From Cellulomonas sp. KRMCY2 (GTDB lineage: Bacteria; Actinomycetota; Actinomycetes; Actinomycetales; Cellulomonadaceae): a DNA stretch of 64,000 bases. The notes beneath the pieces were generated by a model. The model saw nothing but the letters and a program-made list of their open reading frames with translations, did no database searches and was not told where the DNA came from. This document shows, piece by piece, positions 46,241 through 54,364 of this stretch; the first letter of the stretch is position 1, and every line of letters starts with the position of its first letter. Location of the stretch: positions 3,286,001 through 3,350,000 of the forward strand of contig NZ_JAGF01000001.1 in the NCBI RefSeq assembly GCF_000526515.1, written 5' to 3'. The translations under genes were made by a program, and so were the position numbers.

Positions 46241-46422
46241 GGCTCCTCCCACGGGTCGATCATGACGACCTCGCCATCCAGCACCGCCGACTGCACCGCC
46301 GACTGCATCTCGGCGATCTCGGCGATCCCGGCGAGCACCCGCACACCCTCCCGCGTGACCTCGTCGACCGACTCCGGGCCACGCGGAAGACCGGCCCCGG
46401 AGGGCGCAGGGGTGGCGAGCAT
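46237..46422 (-). pseudogene. Remnant of an ATP-dependent DNA ligase gene
   Basis: A 61-codon frame reads MLATPAPSGAGLPRGPES, then VDEVTREGVRVLAGI and VLDGEVVMIDPW. It keeps the opening of LigD/ATP-ligase proteins (MLATPA..LP.GP) and a scrap like the LDGEVV segment, but lacks the nucleotidylated Lys motif and some 250 residues. It ends by overlapping the polymerase gene. The most likely explanation is a large internal deletion; a genuine small leader protein is the alternative. Confidence 0.6.
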
Positions 46423-46519
46423 GGGCTGCACGGGTCCATCCTGCCCAGGAAGGTGCCGACCGGCACCTGGACCGCTGTGCGCCGCGCTCACCGCGCGTGG
46501 CCCGGGCGAGGAGGACGAG

Positions 46520-47545
46520 ATGCGCGCTATCTGGACGGGCGCAGTGGCGTTCGGGCTGGTCAACGTGCCGGTGAAGCTGTACGCGGCGACCGGGGAGCAC
46601 AGCGTGCCGCTGCACCAGGTGCACCGCGACGACGGCGGTCGGATCCGCTACCGCAAGGTGTGCAGTGTGTGCGGCGAGGACGTGCCGACCGATGACCTTG
46701 CCAAGGGCTACGAGACCGACGACGGGCACATGGTCGTGCTGACCGACGAGGACCTCGCCGAGCTGCCGCTCGCCACCGAGCGGGAGATCGCCGTGCTGGA
46801 GTTCGTCCCGTCGGACCAGGTCGACCCGATCATGCTGGCCAAGACCTACTACCTCGAGCCGGAGAAGACGGCGGCGAAGCCGTACGCCCTGCTGCGGGAG
46901 GCGCTCAGCGCCACCGACCGGATGGCAGTGGTCAAGGTCGCGCTTCGCCAGCGCGAGTCGATGGCGGTGCTCCGGGTGCGCGGCGACGTGATCTGCCTGC
47001 AGACGCTGCTCTGGCCGGACGAGGTGCGCGAGGCCGACTTCCCGATCCTCGCGGCCGAGGTCGCCGTCCGGCCGCAGGAGCTGCAGATGGCCTCCTCGCT
47101 CGTCGAGTCGCTCGCCGCCGACTTCGACCCGTCGGCGTTCGAGGACTCGTACCAGGCGGCGCTCGAGTCGATGATCGAGGCGAAGGTGACCACGGGTCGG
47201 ACCGTGGCCGTGCCGGTCGCCGGCGAGCAGGACGAGGGTGGCGGCGAGGTCGTCGACCTGCTCTCGGCCCTGCAGCGCAGCGTCGAGAAGGCCCGGGACG
47301 CGCGCGCCGGCGGCAGGGCTGACCGCGCCGGCGGCGGGGCTGCCACCGCGAAGCCACCGCTCAGGAAGGTGCCGGCGACGAAGGCGTCGGCCAGGACGGC
47401 GTCCGCCACCGAGGCGCCGGCCGCGAAGGCAACGGCCCGCAAGGCTCCGACGCCGAAGGCCGCGGCCGACCCGACGCCTGCCGAGGAGGCGCCGGCGACC
47501 AGCACGCCTGCCAAGAAGACCGCGACGCGCCGTCGGGCGTCCTGA
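46520..47545 (+). CDS. ku: Ku protein (non-homologous end joining)
   Basis: This 341-residue DNA-end-binding protein has the Ku core at residues 1-255 (MRAIWTGAVAFGLVNVPVKL, LHQVHRDDGGRIRYRKVCS, MLAKTYYLEP, ALESMIEAKV). A Lys/Ala/Pro-rich tail of about 70 residues (KPPLRKVPATKASA, TPAKKTATRRRA) resembles histone-like tails known in actinobacterial Ku, which aid DNA binding. GAGGAGG lies before ATG 46520. It is divergent from the LigD polymerase gene. Confidence 0.95.
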   Translation: MRAIWTGAVAFGLVNVPVKLYAATGEHSVPLHQVHRDDGGRIRYRKVCSVCGEDVPTDDLAKGYETDDGHMVVLTDEDLAELPLATEREIAVLEFVPSDQVDPIMLAKTYYLEPEKTAAKPYALLREALSATDRMAVVKVALRQRESMAVLRVRGDVICLQTLLWPDEVREADFPILAAEVAVRPQELQMASSLVESLAADFDPSAFEDSYQAALESMIEAKVTTGRTVAVPVAGEQDEGGGEVVDLLSALQRSVEKARDARAGGRADRAGGGAATAKPPLRKVPATKASARTASATEAPAAKATARKAPTPKAAADPTPAEEAPATSTPAKKTATRRRAS

Positions 47546-47548
47546 CCC

Positions 47549-48601
47549 GTGGCGCGGCAGGACGGTGCCGGCACGGCGCGCGACGGCGTCGTCGCGACGC
47601 TGCACCGGATCGCCTTCCTGCTCGAGCGCGCGCAGGCGTCCTCGTACCGGTCCGCGGCGTACCGCGCGGCCGGTGACGCCCTGCGGGACCTGGACGAGGA
47701 CACCTGGGTCGCCCATGTGCGGTCCGGTGGCTGGCAGGACCTGCGCGGGATCGGTGACCGGACGGCGGAGGTGGTCACGACAGTCCTGAGCGGGCAGGTC
47801 CCGGTGGTCCTCGCCGAGCTCGAGGACGAGCTCGCGGCGAGCCTGGTGGCCGTGACCCCGGACGGTCAGGCCCTGCGCGTCACCCTCCGGGGCGACCTGC
47901 ACGCGCACACGGACGCGAGCGACGGTGCCGTGCCTGCCGCGGACATGGCACTGGCGGCGGTCCGGATCGGGCACGAGTACCAGGCGATCACCGACCACTC
48001 GCCACGGCTCACGGTCGCCAACGGGCTCTCGGCAACCCGCCTGCGCGCCCAGCTGGCGGACGTCTCGGCGATGAACACGGTGCTCGGTCCGTTCCGCCTG
48101 CTGACCGGGATCGAGGTCGACATCCTCGACGACGGGGTGCTCGACCAGGAGCCGGAGCTGCTGGGAACGCTCGACGTCGTCGTCGCATCGGTGCACTCCA
48201 AGCTGCGCATGGACCGGGCGGCCATGACCCGCAGGATGCTGGCGGCCGTCCGGGGCCCGCACATCGACGTCCTCGGCCACTGCACGGGCCGGCGCGTGCT
48301 GGGCCGCGAGCGTCCGCCGAGCGAGTTCGATGCCCGGGCCGTCTTCGCCGCGTGCGCCGAGCGCGCGGTCGCCGTCGAGGTCAACTGCCGGCCGGACCGC
48401 CAGGACCCGCCCGACGACCTCATCGCCCTGGCGGCGCAGGTCGGGTGCCTGTTCAGCATCGACTCGGATGCGCACGCACCGGGCCAGCTCGACTGGCTCG
48501 TGGACGGCTGCGAGCGGCTCGTGACGCACGGTGTCGGGCACGATCGGGTCGTGAACACCTGGCCCGTCGAGCGACTGCTCGGGTGGACCGCCCGCCGGTG
48601 A
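47549..48601 (+). CDS. PHP-domain protein with PolX-like N-terminal region
   Basis: The 350-residue protein has a helix-hairpin-helix-like head (residues about 15-85: YRSAAYRAAGDALRDL, LRGIGDRTAEVVTTVL) and a PHP metal-phosphoesterase domain with GDLHAHTDASDG, YQAITDHSPRL, TGIEVDIL, VASVHSKLRM, HIDVLGHCTG and SIDSDAHAP. This is the arrangement of the C-terminal half of bacterial PolX without its polymerase. GTG 47549 starts 3 nt after the ku stop, so the two form an operon. A role in trimming 3' ends during end joining is an inference. Confidence 0.85.
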   Translation: MARQDGAGTARDGVVATLHRIAFLLERAQASSYRSAAYRAAGDALRDLDEDTWVAHVRSGGWQDLRGIGDRTAEVVTTVLSGQVPVVLAELEDELAASLVAVTPDGQALRVTLRGDLHAHTDASDGAVPAADMALAAVRIGHEYQAITDHSPRLTVANGLSATRLRAQLADVSAMNTVLGPFRLLTGIEVDILDDGVLDQEPELLGTLDVVVASVHSKLRMDRAAMTRRMLAAVRGPHIDVLGHCTGRRVLGRERPPSEFDARAVFAACAERAVAVEVNCRPDRQDPPDDLIALAAQVGCLFSIDSDAHAPGQLDWLVDGCERLVTHGVGHDRVVNTWPVERLLGWTARR

Positions 48602-48646
48602 GGCACCCGGGCCCCTGACCGGCGTCCGCGCCGGTACGGTCCGTGT

Positions 48647-48733
48647 ATGGCGTCGCGGCCGTGCCGGCTCGGGGGCGGACCGTGCCGCGCCCTGTGCGCG
48701 GCCGGCGGCACGACCGTGGTGCGGCTCGCATGA
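48647..48733 (+). CDS. Possible 28-residue leader peptide
   Basis: ATG 48647 is preceded 6 nt upstream by TACGGT, the leaderless pattern, and encodes MASRPCRLGGGPCRALCAAG and a few more residues. The TGA overlaps the ATG of the first propeller gene (ATGA), so its translation could feed that gene. Four Cys and Arg codons give no obvious attenuator. It may be spurious. Confidence 0.3.
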   Translation: MASRPCRLGGGPCRALCAAGGTTVVRLA

Positions 48734-50298
48734 GGCCGGGCGACCGCGGTACGGGCCGGTACGGCTCTGCCGTGCACGGGTCGACGGGTGTGCGGCCCAG
48801 CGCCGGCATGGTCGACGTCGAGCTCGACGACCAGGTGCCGACGGAGGTCCCGGAGGACGGCCCGCCCACCGAGCCGTCGAGCGCCGACGGCGACGGCGGG
48901 GACCGGACGGGCCTCGACGGGCACGACCGTGGGCCGGCGCGTGCTCGGCGCACCGTCCGGTGGCTCGGCGTCATCGCGATCGTGCTCGCCGTCGTGGTGA
49001 CCACCAACGTCGTCGAGGCCCGCCGGGTGGACCGGAAGGTCGCTGCGATCGCCGCGATGCCCGGGCTCGTCGGTTCGCTCGACGAGCCGCTGGAGCAGGT
49101 CTGGGAGCTCGACCGGAACCGTGTCACAGGGGTCGCCGGGGACCTCCTGATCCTCCAGGAGGCCGGGACGTATCGCGCGACGGACGTGGTGACCGGGGAG
49201 CAGCGCTGGCAGGTCTCGCGCGCTGCCGCCGCGCGTGCCGACCGGTGCGGCGGGCTCGTCGGGACGGACACGCCGATGGTCCTGTGCTGGCGCGGCGAGG
49301 TCGGCGCCGCCGACGGGGACACGGGGGCCGGCGGTGCCTCACCGGCCGCGATGATCGGTCTGAGCCTGCAGGACGGGAGCGTCGTGCTCGAGCGGGAGAC
49401 GGAGCTGCCCTCGGCCGGCTACGGGATCGTCGACGGGGACCTGGTGACCGGCGATCGGACCGGTCGGGTCCTGGCGGTCCAGCGGATCGATCCGAGCACC
49501 GGCGACGTCCGCTGGGCGACCGAGGTCGAGCTGGTGGGGCGGCAGGTCAGCGGCGGCTACATCGCGACGGTCAGGGCCTCCGACGGGTTCGTCCTGGTCG
49601 CTGGTCCGACGTCCGCCGTGCTCTCCGGTGACGACGGAGCGGTGCTCGGCATCTGGCACCACACCGATCCCGCGTCGCTGGCCGACGAAGGGAATGCTGT
49701 CACGGTGGGGACCACCACACGCGGGTTCGCCGTCTGGGAACAGATGGTCGACGGTCAGCGGTCCGGGGTCGGCACCTGGTACCCGACGCACGGCGAGCCG
49801 GTGCCGATCGACGGGTTCCTCGCCGAGCCGGCGATGTCCGACGGGTCCGCCCCGGGCGTCCTGCTGCTCCAGGATGCGACGTCGTCGGTGCTCGAGGCGA
49901 TCGACGCCACGACCGGTGAGCAGCTGTGGTCGGTGGAGCTGCCGGGCGGCACGGTCCTGATGCGCCGCGACGGTGCACTCGTGCTGTGCGACGCCGAGCA
50001 GGTCCTCGCCCTGGACCTGAGGAAGGGCACGGAGCTGTGGTCCCGACCGGTCCCGGGGCTGCGGGCCGACGGCCGATTCGTCAGCGACGGGTGGACGCTC
50101 GTGGTGATGGCGGTCCAGGAGGGCAGTTGGCAGATGCAGGCGGTGTGGCTCGACGACGGCGAGCGCCGGTGGCACGCCATCGCACCGAGCCCCCTTCAGC
50201 TCTTCGTCCTGCCGAGCGCTGCCGCACCGACAGCCCTGTACGCGGTCGACGGGAGCGTCGTGGTGGATGTCGGCCAGTCCCTCATCGGGATGGCATGA
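48730..50298 (+). CDS. Membrane-anchored PQQ-like beta-propeller protein, paralogue 1
   Basis: The product of 522 residues (or 496 if ATG 48808 is used) has an acidic cytoplasmic head, one membrane helix (VRWLGVIAIVLAVVVTTNVV) and an extracellular eight-bladed-type propeller of PQQ-like repeats (TYRATDVVTGEQRWQVS, RIDPSTGDVRWATEV, AIDATTGEQLWSVEL, ALDLRKGTELWSRPV). The repeats lack the Asp-containing PQQ enzyme site, so it is probably a binding or scaffold domain. It is similar to two later genes at 50393 and 55300. Start 48730 overlaps the possible leader peptide. Confidence 0.75.
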   Translation: MRPGDRGTGRYGSAVHGSTGVRPSAGMVDVELDDQVPTEVPEDGPPTEPSSADGDGGDRTGLDGHDRGPARARRTVRWLGVIAIVLAVVVTTNVVEARRVDRKVAAIAAMPGLVGSLDEPLEQVWELDRNRVTGVAGDLLILQEAGTYRATDVVTGEQRWQVSRAAAARADRCGGLVGTDTPMVLCWRGEVGAADGDTGAGGASPAAMIGLSLQDGSVVLERETELPSAGYGIVDGDLVTGDRTGRVLAVQRIDPSTGDVRWATEVELVGRQVSGGYIATVRASDGFVLVAGPTSAVLSGDDGAVLGIWHHTDPASLADEGNAVTVGTTTRGFAVWEQMVDGQRSGVGTWYPTHGEPVPIDGFLAEPAMSDGSAPGVLLLQDATSSVLEAIDATTGEQLWSVELPGGTVLMRRDGALVLCDAEQVLALDLRKGTELWSRPVPGLRADGRFVSDGWTLVVMAVQEGSWQMQAVWLDDGERRWHAIAPSPLQLFVLPSAAAPTALYAVDGSVVVDVGQSLIGMA

Positions 50299-50392
50299 GG
50301 CGGGTCGCTGTCGGCCACTCGCCGGCGAGGTGCGCGGTGACGGGCCCACCTCGAGCGATGCGTGGGTGCGTGACCCGGAGCTAAGGTCGGTC

Positions 50393-51829
50393 ATGGGGTT
50401 GCCCAGGTGGCGCCACGCGATGGATGAGGTCGAGCTCGTCGAGGACGAGCCGGTCGAGGACCTGTCGCGAAACGGCCGGGCGCGACGGATCTCGGGGCGG
50501 ACGGCTGGTGCCGGGGTGCTCGCGCTCGTGGCCGGCGGGCTCGTCACGGTGGTGGTGACGGCCGAGCCGCGCCCGGACGACACCGTCGGGGTCATCGCCG
50601 GTGCAGCGCCGTCGTTGACCTCACCGCTCACCGAGACCTGGCGGGTCGAGACCCCCGAGGGCTGGTCCCTGGCCGGTGACCTCCTGATGACGGCCGAGCG
50701 GCAGGGCGCCGGCGTGCAGGTCGTCGCGCACGACCTGACGACCGGCGCCGAGCTGTGGCAGGTCGTCGTCGAGCCCGCCCCTGGCAGCGTGGCCTGCACG
50801 GCCCAGGCCGAGGGCCCGGACGGCGCCGTGGTGGTGTGTCAGGCGCTCGGCGGCCTCGCTCCGTCCGGCCGCCCCGGTCAGGACGTGGCCCAGGACCCCG
50901 GGCGGATCCTGCTCGTCTCCGCGCAGGACGGCGGCCCGGCCGGCGAGATCCGGCTCCCGCCGAACCACGCCGGCTACGACGTCGTCGACGGTGACCTCGT
51001 GCTGATGGCTGCCGGGTGGTCCGCCCTGGACGTCGAGCGTCGGGACCTGGTCACCGGACGGACCGTCTGGACCGCCGATCTCGCGCTCGAGCCCGTCCTC
51101 GACGGGGATCGCGAGGTGGCTGTCGAGCTGCCGGCTCCCAGGGTGCGGGCCCAGGCCGGTGACGTGCTCGTCACCGGCCCGGTCGCCGCGCTGCTCGACG
51201 GGGACGACGGTGCGGCGATCGGCGTGTGGCGTCCGGAGGTCTCGCTCTCGGGCGACGTCGGCTTCCCGCGGGTGACCACGACGCCTGGCGGGCTGGGCGT
51301 CCAGATCGGCGCCGACACCCGCCCCGCACCCACCTCCTGGTACACCGCGGCCGGGGACCTGGTGGGCACCTTCGACGGGACGGCAGCCGAGCCGCTGGTC
51401 ACCGACGGGTCGGAGTCGGACGTCGTGCTCTCGTCGACGCCGTGGTGGGGCTCGCTCCGCGCGGTCGACGTCGCGCTCGGCGAGGTGCTGTGGTCCGTCC
51501 GCACGGACCAGGGCCGAGCGGTGCTCCGCGTCCGCGGGACTGTCGTGCTCGCGCACGAGGGTCGGCTGCAGGCCGTCGACGTCCGGACCGGTGAGCGGCA
51601 CTGGGTGGTCTCGGCAGACGGCGTCGAGGAGGTCCATGCCGTGTCCGACGGCGCGTTCGTGCTGGGCACCGGTCCGTCACCGGGCGGGGCGCCGAGCGTC
51701 TCGGCGATCTCCGTCGCCGACGGCAGCCTGCTGTGGCGTACCGCCATGCCGGTGGGCGGGCAGGACCTCGAGGTGCTCGACGGGCGGGTCGTCGCGGTCG
51801 GTCCCGGGGTGCTCATCGGGCTCGGCTGA
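50393..51829 (+). CDS. Membrane-anchored PQQ-like beta-propeller protein, paralogue 2
   Basis: This 478-residue protein opens MGLPRWRHAMDEVELVEDEP, then has a membrane helix (AGVLALVAGGLVTVVVTA) and PQQ-like repeats (DLTTGAELWQVVV, DLVTGRTVWTADL, DVALGEVLWSVRT, DVRTGERHWVVS). TAAGGT lies 5 nt before ATG 50393 with no ribosome-binding site. It shares long near-identical stretches with the gene at 55300, including GVQIGAD(T/S)RPAPTSWYTA. The cytoplasmic VELVEDEP motif is also conserved between the two. Confidence 0.8.
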   Translation: MGLPRWRHAMDEVELVEDEPVEDLSRNGRARRISGRTAGAGVLALVAGGLVTVVVTAEPRPDDTVGVIAGAAPSLTSPLTETWRVETPEGWSLAGDLLMTAERQGAGVQVVAHDLTTGAELWQVVVEPAPGSVACTAQAEGPDGAVVVCQALGGLAPSGRPGQDVAQDPGRILLVSAQDGGPAGEIRLPPNHAGYDVVDGDLVLMAAGWSALDVERRDLVTGRTVWTADLALEPVLDGDREVAVELPAPRVRAQAGDVLVTGPVAALLDGDDGAAIGVWRPEVSLSGDVGFPRVTTTPGGLGVQIGADTRPAPTSWYTAAGDLVGTFDGTAAEPLVTDGSESDVVLSSTPWWGSLRAVDVALGEVLWSVRTDQGRAVLRVRGTVVLAHEGRLQAVDVRTGERHWVVSADGVEEVHAVSDGAFVLGTGPSPGGAPSVSAISVADGSLLWRTAMPVGGQDLEVLDGRVVAVGPGVLIGLG

Positions 51830-52645
51830 GCCCGTGCGGGGCCTGTCCCCGCTCGGCCGCAGGGTGACCAGCAGGGCGGCTGCGACGCCGATCGCGATGA
51901 CGGCGGGCTCCTTGCCGACGATCGTCGGTTGCCCGATGGGGCAGCTGATCCGGTCGATCTCGGCGTCGGCGTGGCCGGCGTCGCGCAGCCGGCTGCGGGA
52001 TCGTGCCCACTTGGCGGTGGACCCGATGAGGCCGACCGTGCCGAGGTCGCCCCGGCGCAGCGCCGCGTCGCACAGCGCGAGGTCCTCGGCGTGGTCATGG
52101 GTCATGACGACCACGTGCGCTCCGGGCGGCAGCTCGCGCAGGACGTCCACCGGCGTCGGCGCGTGACGGAGCCGGACGGCGGCGCACCCGCCCAGGACGT
52201 CCGCGAGGCACTGGGCGTCGACCTGCCAGAACTCCCCGGTACCGGTCACCAGGTGGGTGCTCCGGGCGGGTGGGGCGGGGCGATCCTGACGGCGGGCCAG
52301 CGGATCGGCCGGGTCGGGGCTGCCGAGCGCGTACGCGGCGTCCCGGATCGGCCGGTAGCCGGTGCACCGGCACAGGTTGCCGCCGAGGGCCTGCAGGTCG
52401 AAGCCGTGGGGCGCGTCGTTCGACGCCCGGTCGGGCCGGTAGTACTCAGCGGCCATCGCGCACACGAACCCAGGGGTGCAGTAGCCGCACTGCGAGCCGC
52501 CCCGGTCGGCGATCTCACGCTGGACCGGGTGGAGATCGGCGACCGTGCAGGCACCCGGTGCGGTGCCGAGACCCTCGACCGTGACGATCTCCTGACCGTC
52601 GAAGGCCAGGACGGGCGGCCAACGACGGGCTACGGCCCACGACGC
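51830..52645 (-). pseudogene. In-frame fusion remnant of xdhA and xdhC (xanthine dehydrogenase locus)
   Basis: The reverse-strand frame joins two gene pieces. The upstream half (about 52300-52645) is the later part of a xanthine dehydrogenase iron-sulfur subunit: SQCGYCTPGFVCAM, GGNLCRCTGYRPI. The downstream half (about 51880-52190) is the C-terminal part of the XdhC accessory protein: VVVMTHDHAEDLALCDAAL, GLIGSTAKWARSRSRL, IVGKEPAVIA. The first 2Fe-2S site, the FAD and Mo subunits, the XdhC N-terminus and a proper stop are missing, and the frame runs into the antisense of the propeller gene. A deletion fused the ends of an operon. Confidence 0.8.
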
Positions 52646-52956
52646 CCGGCACGGTCGAGACCGAGGCGCCGGACCGCGGCTCCTGCGTGCCGAACCACGG
52701 TCCGGGCCTGATTCGGACGATAGTCCTGCGACCAGGGCGTGCCAAGGATCGCCGGCGGGACCTCGTGACCCGTCGGCGCACGCAGGTGGCGCTCGGACCG
52801 GACCGACGTCGGTCGTCGCAGCAGGTGGGCGTCGGACCGTCGGTGAGCGAGTCGGAGCCGAACCTTAGCCGGGCCTTCGCGTGCTCCTTGCACAGGGTGG
52901 GCAATCGTGCACTCGACGCGGACGTCGTGCCGGGACCATCGACTCCAGGAGCCACC

Positions 52957-53058
52957 ATGCAGTGGAATCGCCGATCGGCCACCGCCTTCGCGCCCGCGGT
53001 GCTGCTCACGGATGCCGGCTCCGGCTCCGACGAGAGAGGCCCCGGTGGAGGTGAGTGA
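52957..53058 (+). CDS. 33-residue protein resembling a broken lipoprotein leader
   Basis: ATG 52957 follows CAGGAG at 6 nt. The product, MQWNRRSATAFAPAVLLTDA and a short tail, looks like a lipoprotein signal peptide in which the lipobox Cys is now Ser (GSGSD). Its stop lies one base before the GTG of the next small gene. It may be what remains of a lipoprotein gene. Confidence 0.4.
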   Translation: MQWNRRSATAFAPAVLLTDAGSGSDERGPGGGE

Positions 53059-53059
53059 C

Positions 53060-53275
53060 GTGGACGGCATGGACGCGATGCGCGACCCGGTCACCAGGAC
53101 CGTGACCACGGGGCACGTCCGCCTCGTCTACCACTACAACGACGGGCACGACTTCACGACGGAGTCGATGCTCGAGGGCGAAGCAGTGGCCTACATGCCG
53201 ATCCTGCAGGCGCGGCCGCTCGACCCTCACCACTACGTCGCACCGTTCGCGACGATCGAGCTCCAGCCCGTCTGA
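53060..53275 (+). CDS. Small hypothetical protein
   Basis: The 71-residue product reads VDGMDAMRDPVTRTVTTG, then VRLVYHYNDGHDFTTESML and ATIELQPV. GTG 53060 is chosen because GGAGGTGA lies 5 nt upstream. It looks like a single small beta-sheet domain; no family recognised. It could also be the continuation of the upstream lipoprotein-like frame after a frameshift. Confidence 0.5.
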   Translation: MDGMDAMRDPVTRTVTTGHVRLVYHYNDGHDFTTESMLEGEAVAYMPILQARPLDPHHYVAPFATIELQPV

Positions 53276-53364
53276 GGCGCTTGCGGCCGGGGCGCCAGTT
53301 CGCCATCGGCTCAAGGGTCACGGGCCCGGGAGACTCCGCCGCGTCCGGAACGGGTCGGCGGTCG

Positions 53365-54288
53365 TCAGCCCATGGCAAGGTCCGTGACGGGACCCGTCCG
53401 GATCTCCGTGAGCGCGGAGACCAGGGCGCGAAGCGCCGGGATGCCGGCCGCATCGGGGTGATGGGTCAAGGAGATGCGCCGGATGCCCACGCCGTCGACC
53501 TCCTGGACCGCGATACCCCTGTTGCGCACGCTGCGCAGCGCGAGCTCGGGCAGCAGGGCGACGGCCAGACCCTGCGCGACGAGGGACTGGACGATCACAT
53601 AGTCGTCGGTGCTGTGCCGAACGTCCGGTGCGAAGCCGGCACGGGCGCACACCCGCATGAGGTGCTCTCGGCACTGGACGCAGCCGCCCACCCAGCGCTC
53701 GCCGGCAACCTCGGCCAGTCGGACCCGCTGTCGCCCGGCGAGGCGGTGCTCGGTCGGCAGGACGAGACGGATCGCGTCCTCGCCGAGGGGATGGTCGGTG
53801 AGCGCGCGGACCAAGAAGCCCCTGGAAGCCGGTTCGTCGTCGTACCGGAAGACCAGCGCGGCGTCCACGTCGCCCGAGTCGAGCAGGCCGAGCGCCTGCG
53901 GGGGCTCGGCGTCCGTGAGGCGTACCTCCAGGCCCGGCGCGCGGCGAACCATGACCTCCATCGCCGCGGGAACGAGGGTTGCCCCGGCGGTCGGGAACGT
54001 GGCCAGGCGGACGCTACCGGCGGTGCCGTCCGCGATCGCGGCCACCTCTGCGTCCGCGGCTCGAAGGCGCGCGGCGACCGCGTTGGCGTGCGCCAGCACG
54101 ATCTGGCCTGCCTCGGTCGGGACGGTGCCGCGAGCGCCGCGCACGATCAGCGGCACCCGCAGTTCCCGTTCCAGGGCACGGACGTGCTGGCTGACCGCCG
54201 GTTGGGTCCAGCCGAGCTCCCGGGCGGCGGCGGCGAGCGAGCCCGCGCGAGCAACTGTGCCAAAGATCAACATGCGCTTTGCGTCCAT
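53365..54288 (-). CDS. LysR-family transcriptional regulator
   Basis: This 307-residue regulator has an N-terminal winged helix (MLIFGTVARAGSLAAAAREL, TQPAVSQHVRALERELRVPL) and a periplasmic-binding-like effector domain (GSVRLATFPTAGATLVP onward). A short Cys pair, CVQCREHLMRVCA, lies in the effector domain. ATG 54288 has CATACT 6 nt upstream and no ribosome-binding site. It is divergent from an Asp/Glu racemase gene, which it probably controls. Confidence 0.9.
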   Translation of the reverse strand: MDAKRMLIFGTVARAGSLAAAARELGWTQPAVSQHVRALERELRVPLIVRGARGTVPTEAGQIVLAHANAVAARLRAADAEVAAIADGTAGSVRLATFPTAGATLVPAAMEVMVRRAPGLEVRLTDAEPPQALGLLDSGDVDAALVFRYDDEPASRGFLVRALTDHPLGEDAIRLVLPTEHRLAGRQRVRLAEVAGERWVGGCVQCREHLMRVCARAGFAPDVRHSTDDYVIVQSLVAQGLAVALLPELALRSVRNRGIAVQEVDGVGIRRISLTHHPDAAGIPALRALVSALTEIRTGPVTDLAMG

Positions 54289-54290
54289 GC

Positions 54291-54307
54291 CCCAAGTATG
54301 GCTTGGG
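54291..54307. promoter_or_regulatory. Inverted repeat at the LysR promoter
   Basis: CCCAAG-TATGG-CTTGGG lies directly before the LysR start and contains its presumed -10 hexamer. It is a likely site of autoregulation. Confidence 0.5.
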
Positions 54308-54364
54308 TCCTGGTCAAGCACCTCGGCATTCCGGAAGCGGCCGCGAACGGCCACGATGGCACCC

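Noticed and set aside
46241-48541. Long upstream extension of the LigD polymerase frame
   Set aside because: The extension is antisense to ku and the PHP gene; a ribosome-binding site and coupling place the start at 46240.
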